Source: CAZWLD01 sp964634685
GTDB taxonomy: Bacteria > Bacillota_I > Bacilli_A > Acholeplasmatales > JAEDCM01
DNA length: 22,653 nt
Direction of reading: 5' to 3'
NCBI GenBank assembly: GCA_964634685.1
Contig: CAZWLD010000038.1
Location: 1 to 22,653 of the forward strand
Part shown: piece by piece, positions 14,993-22,653 of the stretch
How the letters are laid out: every line of letters begins with the position of its first letter
Position numbering within the stretch: the first letter of the stretch is position 1
Made by a program: the position numbers and the translations under genes
Notes under the pieces: model-generated
Seen by the model: only the letters and a program-made list of their open reading frames with translations
What the model was told of the DNA's origin: nothing
Databases searched by the model: none

Positions 14993-15717
14993 TTTATAAC
15001 CCCCAATCTGAATACTGGTCCATCGGTACAAACACAATAATGGTCACTGCCCTTGACGCAGCCATGACATAAGCCAACGCCACAGGCCATTCTTGCCTCA
15101 TATGATAGATAGCCATTTCTTCCTTGATATTTCTTCTCTAAAAGCGTAAGCAATATTTCCGGTCCGCAGCCATAAATTGTATCAAACAAAGGATTAAATT
15201 CATTTAAATAATCCATGGCATTGCCCTTATATCCATAGGAGCCATCATCAGTTGTGACAATAACCTTACCATATTCTTTTAATTTTTCCTCATAAATTAC
15301 GGAATCCTTATCGCGGAAGGATAATAAAATTGTCAAATCATTGTCATGCAAATTTTTGACCAATTCAACAATCGGCGCTACACCGATTCCTCCGCCAACA
15401 ACTAAAACTCTTTGCTTATTAACAAGAGGAAAACCTTGGCCAAGAGGACCGATAGCCTCAAGGATGGTCCCTTCCTTGTAGTTAGCTAATTCCTTCGTCC
15501 CAAAGCCATTTATTTTATAACAAATTGTTAAATATTCGCCATCAATAGCATTAATGGAAATCGGACGCTTTAAAAGCTTACTTTCATTGTTTAAGCCAAT
15601 ATTGATAAATTGACCCTGATAGGCCGTTTTGGTGATTTTAGGAGCGTATAAACACATTTCATAAGTGTCCTTGGCAATATTTTGATTGCTTAAGACCTTG
15701 ACAAATTCCTTTTCCAT
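14989..15717 (-). CDS. pyrK: Dihydroorotate dehydrogenase electron-transfer subunit (FAD, 2Fe-2S)
   Basis: Partner of class 1B PyrD; carries FAD and a [2Fe-2S] cluster and passes electrons to NAD (242 aa). The ferredoxin-reductase-like FAD domain has LLKRPISIN near residue 48, and the NAD part has LVVGGGIGVAPIVELVKNL (about residues 104-122). The C-terminal cluster segment MACGVGLCHGCVKGSDHYC then VCTDGPVF supplies the four cysteine ligands in the CxxxxCxxC...C arrangement. An extra Cys sits two residues before the last ligand. It starts at the base where carB ends. Its presence fixes the neighbouring PyrD as class 1B. Confidence 0.96.
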   Translation of the reverse strand: MEKEFVKVLSNQNIAKDTYEMCLYAPKITKTAYQGQFINIGLNNESKLLKRPISINAIDGEYLTICYKINGFGTKELANYKEGTILEAIGPLGQGFPLVNKQRVLVVGGGIGVAPIVELVKNLHDNDLTILLSFRDKDSVIYEEKLKEYGKVIVTTDDGSYGYKGNAMDYLNEFNPLFDTIYGCGPEILLTLLEKKYQGRNGYLSYEARMACGVGLCHGCVKGSDHYCVCTDGPVFRLGVIK

Positions 15718-18700
15718 TAAATCGTACCTACCTTTATCGTAATTTCCTCTAAAACGTCTAAAAGCGCATTAACCGTATCTAGGCTAGTAAAAATGGTGAT
15801 GTTATTCTCAACAGCTACGCGCCTGATTAAGAAACCATCATTTGTTGTATTGTCTCGAGAAACGGTATTTAGGACATAGGATACATGACCCTTTCGCAAG
15901 GAATCAAGAATTTCATTGCTTCCTTCACTGATTTTCTTCTTTATTCTTGTCTTAATACCATGAAGCTTTAGGAAATCACCTGTTCCCTTGGTTGCTTCGA
16001 TGTTGAAGCCTAAATCATAGAAGCGTTTAACGCAAGGTAGAGCTTGTTCCTTGGTTTGATCAGATAAGGTCACAAATAAGGTACCATAATTAATAACCCG
16101 CATATTTCCGGCCTTTAAGGCTTTATATAAAGCTCGATTTAAGCTTTGATCATAGCCGATAGCCTCTCCGGTTGATTTCATTTCTGGCGATAGAACCGTA
16201 TCTAAGCCTCGAATCTTGGAAAAGCTAAAGCAAGGTACCTTAACATAATACATATTTGGTTCCTTAAATTCAATATTCATATCCTTTAGCTTATCCCCAA
16301 GCATAACAAAGGTCGCTATTCTTGCCATATTGACCTTACTTGCCTTCGATAGGAAAGGAATGGTTCGGCTTGAACGCGGATTAACCTCAATAATCGAAAC
16401 AAAATCATTAGGATCAACGATAAATTGGATATTAAATAAGCCCTTGATGCCAATTGCTAAGCCAAGTCTTTTGGTATAATCATAAATCGTTTTTTTGATC
16501 TCATCACTTAGGCTATAGGCCGGATAGACACTAATTGAATCGCCAGAGTGAATTCCGGTACCTTCAATATGCTGCATAATACCTGGGAGGAAAACATCTT
16601 CGCCATCGCAAATAGCGTCAACCTCAATTTCTCGACCCATGATATATTTATCAATTAAAACCGGTTGATTAGGATCTAAATCAAAAGCTCGGTTTAAATA
16701 TTTCTTTAAATGATCATCCTCATACACAATTTCCATTGCTCTTCCTCCTAAAACATAGGAAGGACGAACTAAAACGGGATAGGTGATCTTGTGAGCAGAT
16801 GCTAAGCCATCCTCTAAATTGAAAACCGTTATTCCAAGAGGCTCTGGAATATCAAGCTTATGCATAAGGCTTTCAAATTCTTCGCGATTTTCGGCTCTCT
16901 CAATGGCCTTAACATCCGTTCCGATAATCGGAACCCCTAAGGCATCAAGACGATTAGCTAAATTGATTGCCGTTTGACCTCCAAGCGTCACGATAACACC
17001 CTTCGGCTTTTCTAAATCAACGATATTCATAATATCCTCAACCGTTAATGGTTCAAAATATAGTTTATCCGTCACTAAATAATCGGTTGATACGGTTTCA
17101 GGGTTATTGTTAATGACAATCGCCTCATAGCCCTTTTCCTTAATCGCCCAAATCGCATGAACTGTTGAATAATCAAATTCGACACCTTGACCAATACGAA
17201 TTGGACCGGAGCCTAAAACAATGATTTTTTCCTTTTCACTGACAATGGATTCCTGCTCTTCCTCGTAGGTTGAATAAAAATAAGGAATATAGGAAGAAAA
17301 CTCACTAGCGCAGGTATCAATCATCTTATAAACAGGATAGATATTGTTTTCTTTACGATATTTATACATATCAAGCTCACTAATATTCATAACCTTCGCT
17401 AAATATTGATCTGAGAAGCCCATTTTCTTCGCTTTTACTATATTTTCTTTACTACAATCTTCCTTTAAGACCTTCTCAAAGCTAATGATATTTTCGATTT
17501 TTTCAAGAAAGAACATATCAATTTTCGTATTATCAGCAATTATATCTAAATCAGTTCCTCTTCTAATCAATTCGGCCATCATAAATAATCTTTCATCAGT
17601 TGGCGTTTTAATATTTTCTAAAAGCTCTTCACTTGGCGTATTGTCAAATTTAGCCATATACAAATGATCAACCTTCGTCTCTAAGGATCTTACACCCTTT
17701 AAGAAGGCTTCCTCAAAGGTTCGACCTAAGCTCATAATTTCGCCTGTTGCCTTCATTTGAGTTGATAAGGTTTTTTTGACATCATTAAATTTGTCAAAAG
17801 GGAAACGGGCAAATTTACAGACAACATAATCTAAGGTTGGCTCAAAGGCAGCCATCGTATTAGCAATTCGAATTTCATCAAGCGTTAAGCCAACAGCAAT
17901 TTTAGCTGACACCCGGGCAATTGGAAAGCCGGTAGCTTTAGATGCTAAAGCACTAGAACGACTAACACGCGGATTAACCTCGATAACATAATAATCAAAG
18001 CTTAATGGATCTAAGGCAAATTGAACATTGCATCCTCCCTTAATTCCCAAGGCTCTAATGATTTTTAAGGATGCATTTCTTAACATTTGAAATTCTTTAT
18101 TCGTTAAGGTTTGGGTTGGGGCAACCACCATTGAATCGCCAGTGTGAACGCCAACCGGATCAATGTTTTCCATACTACAAACCGCAATAGCCGTATCATT
18201 AGCATCACGCATAACCTCAAATTCGATTTCCTTATAGCCCTTAACCGACTTTTCAATCAAAATTTGACCAACAGGAGAAAGACTTAACGCATATTTGGCT
18301 AATTCTTGAAGCTCCATATCATTTTCGGCAAAGCCACCACCAGTACCACCTAAGGTGTAAGCTGGCCTTACAATAATCGGATAACCAATGCGATTAGCAA
18401 TTTCTAAGGCATGTTGGACATCATTAGCAATATCGGATTCAATGATTGGTTCACCAATTTTTTGGCATAATTCCTTGAATAATTCGCGGTCCTCGGCTTC
18501 CTCGATAGCCTTAATATCGGTTCCTAGGACTTCAACTCCGCATTCCTCTAAAACACCCTTTTTAGCCAAACTAACGCAAAGATTTAACGCCGTTTGACCA
18601 CCTAGGCCGCAAAGAATAGCATCTGGTCTTTCATAGCGAATAATGCGGGAGGTAAATTCCAAATCAAGTGGCTCCATATAGACCTTATCCGCCACAAGAT

Positions 18701-18872
18701 GGTCGGTCATGATGGTAGCGGGATTGGAGTTAATTAAGACAACCTCATAGCCCTCTTCCTTTAAGGCTAAGCAGGCTTGGGTTCCCGCGTAATCAAATTC
18801 CGCAGCTTGCCCAATGACAATTGGTCCCGACCCAATAATTAAAATTTTATGGATATCTGTTCTTTTTGGCAT
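15717..18872 (-). CDS. carB: Carbamoyl-phosphate synthase large subunit
   Basis: Makes carbamoyl phosphate from bicarbonate, ammonia delivered by CarA, and two ATP (1051 aa, slightly short of the usual 1,060-1,075). The two homologous halves are plain: KILIIGSGPIVIGQAAEFDY at residues 9-28 and IIVLGSGPIRIGQGVEFDYS near residue 552. Each is followed by an ATP-grasp domain with EIEFEVMRD in the first and GREIEVDAICDG in the second, and by the EVNPR metal-binding motif (IEVNPRVSRSSAL; IEVNPRSSRTIPF). The C-terminal methylglyoxal-synthase-like regulatory domain starts around 930 and contains KGTGDF. It begins one base after the carA stop, with its ribosome site inside carA. Confidence 0.98.
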   Translation of the reverse strand: MPKRTDIHKILIIGSGPIVIGQAAEFDYAGTQACLALKEEGYEVVLINSNPATIMTDHLVADKVYMEPLDLEFTSRIIRYERPDAILCGLGGQTALNLCVSLAKKGVLEECGVEVLGTDIKAIEEAEDRELFKELCQKIGEPIIESDIANDVQHALEIANRIGYPIIVRPAYTLGGTGGGFAENDMELQELAKYALSLSPVGQILIEKSVKGYKEIEFEVMRDANDTAIAVCSMENIDPVGVHTGDSMVVAPTQTLTNKEFQMLRNASLKIIRALGIKGGCNVQFALDPLSFDYYVIEVNPRVSRSSALASKATGFPIARVSAKIAVGLTLDEIRIANTMAAFEPTLDYVVCKFARFPFDKFNDVKKTLSTQMKATGEIMSLGRTFEEAFLKGVRSLETKVDHLYMAKFDNTPSEELLENIKTPTDERLFMMAELIRRGTDLDIIADNTKIDMFFLEKIENIISFEKVLKEDCSKENIVKAKKMGFSDQYLAKVMNISELDMYKYRKENNIYPVYKMIDTCASEFSSYIPYFYSTYEEEQESIVSEKEKIIVLGSGPIRIGQGVEFDYSTVHAIWAIKEKGYEAIVINNNPETVSTDYLVTDKLYFEPLTVEDIMNIVDLEKPKGVIVTLGGQTAINLANRLDALGVPIIGTDVKAIERAENREEFESLMHKLDIPEPLGITVFNLEDGLASAHKITYPVLVRPSYVLGGRAMEIVYEDDHLKKYLNRAFDLDPNQPVLIDKYIMGREIEVDAICDGEDVFLPGIMQHIEGTGIHSGDSISVYPAYSLSDEIKKTIYDYTKRLGLAIGIKGLFNIQFIVDPNDFVSIIEVNPRSSRTIPFLSKASKVNMARIATFVMLGDKLKDMNIEFKEPNMYYVKVPCFSFSKIRGLDTVLSPEMKSTGEAIGYDQSLNRALYKALKAGNMRVINYGTLFVTLSDQTKEQALPCVKRFYDLGFNIEATKGTGDFLKLHGIKTRIKKKISEGSNEILDSLRKGHVSYVLNTVSRDNTTNDGFLIRRVAVENNITIFTSLDTVNALLDVLEEITIKVGTI

Positions 18873-18873
18873 C

Positions 18874-19956
18874 CTAGTTCATCTCCTTAAAAGCCTTCAT
18901 TGATTTGATAAATTCATCAAATAGATAGCTACTGTCCTCGGGTCCCGCCGCACTTTCGGGGTGATATTGAATGCTTTGGAACATTTTATCCTTGGCATAT
19001 AAGCCTTCAACCGAGTTATCTAATAAATTAATATGAGTTACCTCTAAATCAGTCTCCTTTAAAGAATCGTAGTCAACCATATAGGAGTGATTTTGACTCG
19101 TAATTTCAATTTTTCCAGTCAAAAGATTTTTAACAGGATGATTACTTCCCCGATGACCAAACTTCATCTTTACCGTTTTGGCATTTGAGGCTAAGGCCAT
19201 AATTTGATGGCCTAAGCAAATTCCAAAGATCGGAAGCTTACCCTTGAGACTTGCGACCGCTTGGATGGCATCCTTGTTGTCGGTTGGATCGCCAGGACCA
19301 TTGGATAAGAATAATCCATCCGGCTTATATTTAAGAATATCCGAAACACTGCTGTTATACGGTAAAAGAGTTACATTGCAATTACGCATATTTAAATTTT
19401 TGACAATATTTTGTTTAATTCCAAAGTCTAAGCAAACAACCTGATATTTGGGTTTTTTGGCCTTTGATAAAATTGGTCGCTTCGTTGAAACTAGTGATAC
19501 CTGATTGTGAGGCGCAACATAGCCCTTGATTTTTTCCAAAGCCACACTAGTTTCGGTATCCGCATCAGTAATAATACCAATCATACTTCCATTATCGCGA
19601 ATAATTCGAACCAATTCACGCGTATCAATATTGCATAAAAGGGGAATATTATGCTCCTCTAATAAATCAGTTAAGGAATTTGTATACCTAAAATTTGAGG
19701 GCTTGGTTTGACAATCCTTAACGATTAATCCCTCCACATGTAAATCCTTAGATTCAAAATCCTCATCATTGGTTCCATAATTTCCGATTAAAGGATAGCT
19801 CATCACAACGATTTGTCCAGTATAGGATGGATCCGAAATAATTTCCTGATAACCGACCATTGAGGTATTAAAAACTAATTCTGCAATGACCTCGTCTCCG
19901 ATACCTTCACCATAAAATTCTTTTCCATTGCTTAATACCAATTTTTTAGGATTCAT
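18874..19956 (-). CDS. carA: Carbamoyl-phosphate synthase small (glutaminase) subunit
   Basis: Class I glutamine amidotransferase subunit that releases ammonia for CarB (360 aa). The N-terminal CPSase small domain begins KKLVLSNGKEFYGEG and includes VFNTSMVGYQEIISDPSYTG. The glutaminase domain has FLSNGPGDP, FGICLGHQI with the nucleophile at about Cys247, SQNHSYMV, and IQYHPESAAGPED with the catalytic His and Glu. The open frame extends 38 codons upstream into pyrC, but the ATG at 19956 has AGGAG 9 bases upstream and gives the family N-terminus, so that start is chosen. It still overlaps the pyrC end by 11 bases. Confidence 0.97.
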   Translation of the reverse strand: MNPKKLVLSNGKEFYGEGIGDEVIAELVFNTSMVGYQEIISDPSYTGQIVVMSYPLIGNYGTNDEDFESKDLHVEGLIVKDCQTKPSNFRYTNSLTDLLEEHNIPLLCNIDTRELVRIIRDNGSMIGIITDADTETSVALEKIKGYVAPHNQVSLVSTKRPILSKAKKPKYQVVCLDFGIKQNIVKNLNMRNCNVTLLPYNSSVSDILKYKPDGLFLSNGPGDPTDNKDAIQAVASLKGKLPIFGICLGHQIMALASNAKTVKMKFGHRGSNHPVKNLLTGKIEITSQNHSYMVDYDSLKETDLEVTHINLLDNSVEGLYAKDKMFQSIQYHPESAAGPEDSSYLFDEFIKSMKAFKEMN

Positions 19957-21187
19957 AAACAATCGCTCCTTTATATATTGTTTTCTTGACAATTCCATAG
20001 CATTTTTCGCCATCAAAAGGCGTATTTCTTCCCTTTGATAGAAATTTATTTTTATCAATTGTATATTCATTATCTAAATCAAGGACTACTAAATTGGCAT
20101 GATTTCCTACAATAATTTCATTATCTCTAATATGAAAGGCTTTCGCAACATTTAGGCTCATTAAATTTAATAATCGACCTAAAGGTAAAATTCCCGTTTT
20201 AACTAATTTTGTATATAAAAGACTAAATGCCGTTTCTAAACCAACAATTCCAAAGGCCGAGCAAGCTAAGGGTTTATTTTTCTTATTCTCACTATGTGGG
20301 GCATGGTCAGTTGATATCATATCAATATCTCCATTAACTAGCCCTAAAATCAAAGCCTCTTGGTCTTCTTGACTCCTAATTGGCGGATTCATTTTATAAT
20401 TAGGGTCATCCTTAAGCATTGAATCATTTAATAAAAGATGATGAGGAGTTACCTCAACGGTCACATTGCATCCTCTTGATTTATAAAATTTTATTAATTC
20501 TAAGGATTCCTTCGATGCCATATGGCAAACATGATAGTGAGCCTTCGTTTTCATCGCCATGACTAAGTCTCTTGCGACCATCGTCGATTCTGATATATCT
20601 AGATTGACACGATAATTATGATTTCGCGTAAATTCACAATCATTGAAAATTCCTTCATCAACTAAATCTAAATCCTCACAGTGACAAATTATCGCTTTAT
20701 CCTTTGCTTTTACCATCGCCTCATACATCAATTTTGAGCTTAAGACCGGTTTTCCATCATCCGATAATCCAATGACATCTAAGGAATCAAAATCCGTCAA
20801 TTCCTTGGATTTTTCATCCTTAGTGATGCTGGCAAGAGGATAAATTCCAATCACTGAATCGCGTTTGATAATTTCCTTGAGATTTTCTACATCTTCCTTC
20901 GTTGAGATAACTGGATTCGTGTTAGGCATTGCAAAAACCTGCGTATAGCCACCGTGACTTGCGGCCATAGAACCAGTTTTAATAGTTTCGGAATCGGTAA
21001 AGCCTGGCTCTCTTAGATGACAATGCGGATCAATGAAGCCGGGCGCAATTAACAAGCCACAACAATCAATAATTTCACCTTCATTGATATCCTCATCAAT
21101 TAATGCAATTTTTCCATCATCAATCAAGACATCTAATCTTTCGATTTTATCAAGCATTAAATATCCATTTTTTAAGGTATAAATCAT
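19946..21187 (-). CDS. pyrC: Dihydroorotase (class I)
   Basis: Zinc amidohydrolase closing carbamoyl aspartate to dihydroorotate (413 aa, normal for the Bacillus type). Metal-binding motifs appear in order: PGFIDPHCHLREPG (about residues 49-62), FAMPNTNP, IICHCED, HYHVCHMASKESL, HHLLLND and STDHAPHS (about residues 290-297). The C-terminal NLVVLDLDNEYTID and GRNTPFDGEKCYG are typical of the family. The ATG overlaps the pyrB TAA by one base (TAATG), with AAGGAG upstream in pyrB. Confidence 0.97.
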   Translation of the reverse strand: MIYTLKNGYLMLDKIERLDVLIDDGKIALIDEDINEGEIIDCCGLLIAPGFIDPHCHLREPGFTDSETIKTGSMAASHGGYTQVFAMPNTNPVISTKEDVENLKEIIKRDSVIGIYPLASITKDEKSKELTDFDSLDVIGLSDDGKPVLSSKLMYEAMVKAKDKAIICHCEDLDLVDEGIFNDCEFTRNHNYRVNLDISESTMVARDLVMAMKTKAHYHVCHMASKESLELIKFYKSRGCNVTVEVTPHHLLLNDSMLKDDPNYKMNPPIRSQEDQEALILGLVNGDIDMISTDHAPHSENKKNKPLACSAFGIVGLETAFSLLYTKLVKTGILPLGRLLNLMSLNVAKAFHIRDNEIIVGNHANLVVLDLDNEYTIDKNKFLSKGRNTPFDGEKCYGIVKKTIYKGAIVYES

Positions 21188-22050
21188 TATTCAAAACTCC
21201 TTTTTAAGACAGCTTGCCTAATATAAACACCATTTTTCATTTGTTTAAAAATGCGATTATTTGGTAATTCTAAGGCTTCATCACAAATTTCAACCCCGCG
21301 ATTGAAGGGAGCTGGATGCATGACAATTGCACCCTTTTTCATCCTTAAAGCCCGCTCTAGGGTCAATCCATATTTTTCCAAATAACTGCCTTTATCGATA
21401 TCAAATTCGGCGCTATGGCGTTCATTTTGTACTCGTAATAACATTATTATGTCCATTTTTTCAATCGCCTCATCAAGCGGAATAAAATTATATTCATCCT
21501 CCATATAAATTTCCGGACCACTGATATAGCATTCCATTCCTAGTCTTTCCATAACCTTAATATTTCCATGGGCAACGCGCGAAAACTTAATATCGCCAAC
21601 AAAAGCAATTTTTAAGCCTTCAAAGTGACCAAATTCTTGATAGATGGTTAATAAATCTAAAAGACTTTGCGTTGGATGGGCATGGGTTCCATCACCAGCA
21701 TTTAAAATTGGGACCGATAAATTTAAATCCTTGTAGTATTCATTTTCCGAATGACGAATTACAAAGCAATCAACACCAAAGGCCTCGAAAACCTTAACCG
21801 TATCCTTGAAGGTTTCTCCTTTATTAGAAAAGGACGAAGTAGCTTTGTTAAAGGAGATATGCTTCATATCAAGAAGCTCCTCCGCCATAACAAATGAATA
21901 CTCCGTCCTTGTGGAAGGTTCAAAAAAAAGATTAGCCACAATTTTACCTTGTAGATTAAAAGATTGTCCTAATCTAAACTTTTCTGCATCCTCTAAGATA
22001 TCCATTATTTCTTTGTTCGTTAAATCATCTAAGCAAAATAGATTTTTCAT
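21187..22050 (-). CDS. pyrB: Aspartate carbamoyltransferase catalytic subunit
   Basis: Joins carbamoyl phosphate and aspartate, the committed step of pyrimidine synthesis (287 aa). FFEPSTRTEYSFVMAEELL (about residues 42-60) holds the carbamoyl-phosphate loop S-T-R-T. HAHPTQSLLDLLTIY (about 123-137), LRVQNERH and VMHPAPFNRGVEI (about 245-257) follow as in the Bacillus enzyme. No pyrI regulatory gene is present, which is normal for Bacillota. First gene of the operon; AAGGAG lies 9 bases before the ATG. Expression should be set by the attenuator immediately upstream. Confidence 0.97.
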   Translation of the reverse strand: MKNLFCLDDLTNKEIMDILEDAEKFRLGQSFNLQGKIVANLFFEPSTRTEYSFVMAEELLDMKHISFNKATSSFSNKGETFKDTVKVFEAFGVDCFVIRHSENEYYKDLNLSVPILNAGDGTHAHPTQSLLDLLTIYQEFGHFEGLKIAFVGDIKFSRVAHGNIKVMERLGMECYISGPEIYMEDEYNFIPLDEAIEKMDIIMLLRVQNERHSAEFDIDKGSYLEKYGLTLERALRMKKGAIVMHPAPFNRGVEICDEALELPNNRIFKQMKNGVYIRQAVLKRSFE

Positions 22051-22068
22051 TTCCTATTTCTCCTTTCG

Positions 22069-22097
22069 AAAAAAAAGACTCATCATAAAATGAGTCT
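22069..22097 (-). terminator. Attenuator terminator in the pyrB leader
   Basis: AGACTCAT and ATGAGTCT form a perfect 8-bp stem around a 6-base loop, followed by eight T, 19 bases before the pyrB ATG. It lies inside the leader rather than after a gene. Its 5' arm is shared with the antiterminator described separately. Confidence 0.9.
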
Positions 22098-22156
22098 CTA
22101 AAATAACGTAGTTACATTATGAATAAGATGTTATTTTATAGTCTCACAGGGCTATA
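22090..22156 (-). promoter_or_regulatory. PyrR-binding hairpin and antiterminator of the pyr operon
   Basis: The leader contains TATAGCCCTGTGAGACTATA (22156-22137), a hairpin with a 5-bp outer stem and the CCTGTGAGACT-type loop region typical of PyrR-binding elements. The alternative fold pairs GUGAGACUAUAAAAUAAC (22147-22130) with GUUAUUUUAGAGACUCAU (22107-22090): 8 perfect pairs plus a further 8 of 10. That fold uses half of the PyrR hairpin and the 5' arm of the terminator, so it excludes both. By analogy with Bacillus, PyrR with UMP would stabilise the hairpin and favour termination; without it the antiterminator lets pyrB onward be read. pyrR itself is not in the window. Confidence 0.85.
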
Positions 22157-22173
22157 TTAAAATTCCTATCTTC

Positions 22174-22201
22174 ATTATACCAATTTCTAAAAAACAATCA
22201 A
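22174..22201 (-). promoter_or_regulatory. pyr operon promoter
   Basis: On the minus strand -35 TTGATT (22201-22196), a 16-base spacer and extended -10 TGGTATAAT (22182-22174). Initiation near 22167 gives a leader of about 117 bases that contains the full attenuator. Confidence 0.75.
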
Positions 22202-22223
22202 GAGATAAAAAATCACAAAATTT

Positions 22224-22238
22224 ATGTAAGCGTATACG
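22224..22238. promoter_or_regulatory. cre-like / LacI-family-type operator
   Basis: ATGTAAGCGTATACG matches the degenerate cre consensus WTGNAANCGNWNNCW at all but the last position, and its centre holds the perfect palindrome CGTATACG. It lies about 22 bases upstream of the pyr -35 and about 55 bases upstream of the AlbA_2 -10. It could be bound by CcpA or another LacI-type regulator, or be chance. Confidence 0.3.
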
Positions 22239-22292
22239 AAAGAAAATATGAAGAATATAACCCCGGAAAATCTAGAAAGTAACAGTAATATA

Positions 22293-22301
22293 TGATAGAA
22301 T
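22293..22301 (+). promoter_or_regulatory. Extended -10 promoter of the AlbA_2 gene
   Basis: TGATAGAAT (TGnTAnAAT), followed by AATATAAGGGTGTGAT and ATG 20 bases after the -10. The whole 32-base block differs at only four positions from the rnhC promoter and ribosome site. Confidence 0.5.
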
Positions 22302-22321
22302 AATATAAGGGTGTGATAAAT

Positions 22322-22606
22322 ATGATCGATTTAAATAATTTAAAAGAAAATCACCAAATAGAGGCTAAGTCAGCTAAAGGAGGTCTTCCTTCGAGTATTT
22401 GGGAAACCTATTCTGCTTTTGCGAATACGTATGGTGGAATGATCATTTTAGGTGTCCGAGAAAACCGCAATAAAGGTTTTCTTCCCGTTGGTTTATCTGA
22501 ATTCGAAGCAAACAATTTGGTAAAAGTCTTTTGGGACACCATTCACTCAAATAAAGTAAGTGTTAACCTATTAAGTGACGATAATATAAAAGTGCAAGAG
22601 GTTTAA
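22322..22606 (+). CDS. AlbA_2 (Schlafen AlbA_2) domain protein, probably truncated
   Basis: A 94-aa product. Residues about 10-46 match the start of the AlbA_2 putative DNA-binding domain: ENHQIEAKSAKGGLPSSIWE, TYSAFANTYGG, then MIILGVRE. The later VFWDTIHSNKVSVNLLSDDN is also typical. Such proteins usually have 400-500 residues with further ATPase-like or HTH domains. Here a TAA follows KVQEV exactly where the AlbA_2 domain would continue. Another frame stays open to the window edge (FKNSINNPIKLYKTFY) but is not recognisable as the missing part. It is therefore most likely a truncated or decaying gene. The ATG at 22322 is preferred over the in-frame GTG at 22313, which sits inside the ribosome site. 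Confidence 0.7.
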   Translation: MIDLNNLKENHQIEAKSAKGGLPSSIWETYSAFANTYGGMIILGVRENRNKGFLPVGLSEFEANNLVKVFWDTIHSNKVSVNLLSDDNIKVQEV

Positions 22607-22653
22607 AAACAGTATAAATAATCCTATAAAACTTTATAAAACCTTCTATTTAT

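Noticed and set aside
14993..15037. N-terminal extension of PyrD from ATG 15037
   Set aside because: It runs inside pyrK; GTG 14992 overlaps the pyrK stop (GTGA), has a spaced ribosome site and gives the normal N-terminus.
19957..20070. N-terminal extension of CarA by 38 residues
   Set aside because: It lies inside pyrC, while ATG 19956 has AGGAG 9 bases upstream and gives the family N-terminus.
1..22653. CRISPR array, tRNA/rRNA genes, IS element or phage genes
   Set aside because: No regularly spaced direct repeats, no tRNA-like cloverleaf sequence noticed and no transposase, integrase or phage structural motifs on either strand.

Overview
The window looks like a chromosomal segment from a low-GC Gram-positive bacterium (Bacillota). 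The base composition is AT-rich, Shine-Dalgarno sites are strong (AAGGAG or GAGGTGAT types), TGA is used as a stop, and Trp is read from TGG. A class 1B dihydroorotate dehydrogenase with its PyrK partner, MutS2, RNase HIII and a PyrR-type attenuator all fit. The species cannot be named from the sequence. Nearly all of it is ordinary housekeeping DNA. Accessory character is limited to about 9.3-9.8 kb, the right edge, and a few genes of unknown function.

Left block (28-5906, minus strand): a tightly packed operon of mutS2, an alpha/alpha-toroid-like protein of unknown role, truB, ribF and a HisK-type PHP phosphoesterase. Junctions are ATGA or TAATG overlaps, or very short gaps. Divergently, on the plus strand (5964-9274), RNase HIII is followed by three tandem two-TM proteins that look like diverged copies of one DUF3137-like domain. 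The two divergent promoters share a 54-bp gap. A strong hairpin terminator (9301-9348) closes the plus-strand operon.

The stretch 9349-9835 has no intact gene. It holds a decayed fragment of a DUF1016/YhcG-type N-terminal domain on the minus strand and a second short unrecognised remnant. Next, on the minus strand, come a MATE efflux protein, a two-gene unit (XRE-type regulator with membrane repeats, then a small CoA-binding protein) with a good terminator, and a GNAT acetyltransferase.

Right block (12762-22050, minus strand): a complete de novo UMP operon, pyrB-pyrC-carA-carB-pyrK-pyrD-pyrF-pyrE. It runs from bicarbonate, glutamine and aspartate to UMP, in the Bacillus subtilis order but without pyrR and pyrP. 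Its leader shows a promoter, a PyrR-binding hairpin, an antiterminator and a terminator, with the antiterminator excluding both of the other two. A terminator follows pyrE. At the right edge a plus-strand AlbA_2-domain gene stops after 94 codons and is probably truncated.

Several promoters (mutS2, rnhC, MATE, GNAT, AlbA_2) place the -10 element only 12-21 bases from the start codon, so transcription should begin at or inside the Shine-Dalgarno sequence. This is a consistent local pattern and it affects start-codon choice. No striking new multi-gene system is evident. The best leads are the DUF3137-like triplet, the toroid protein in the mutS2 operon, and the regulator with its flanking inverted repeat.
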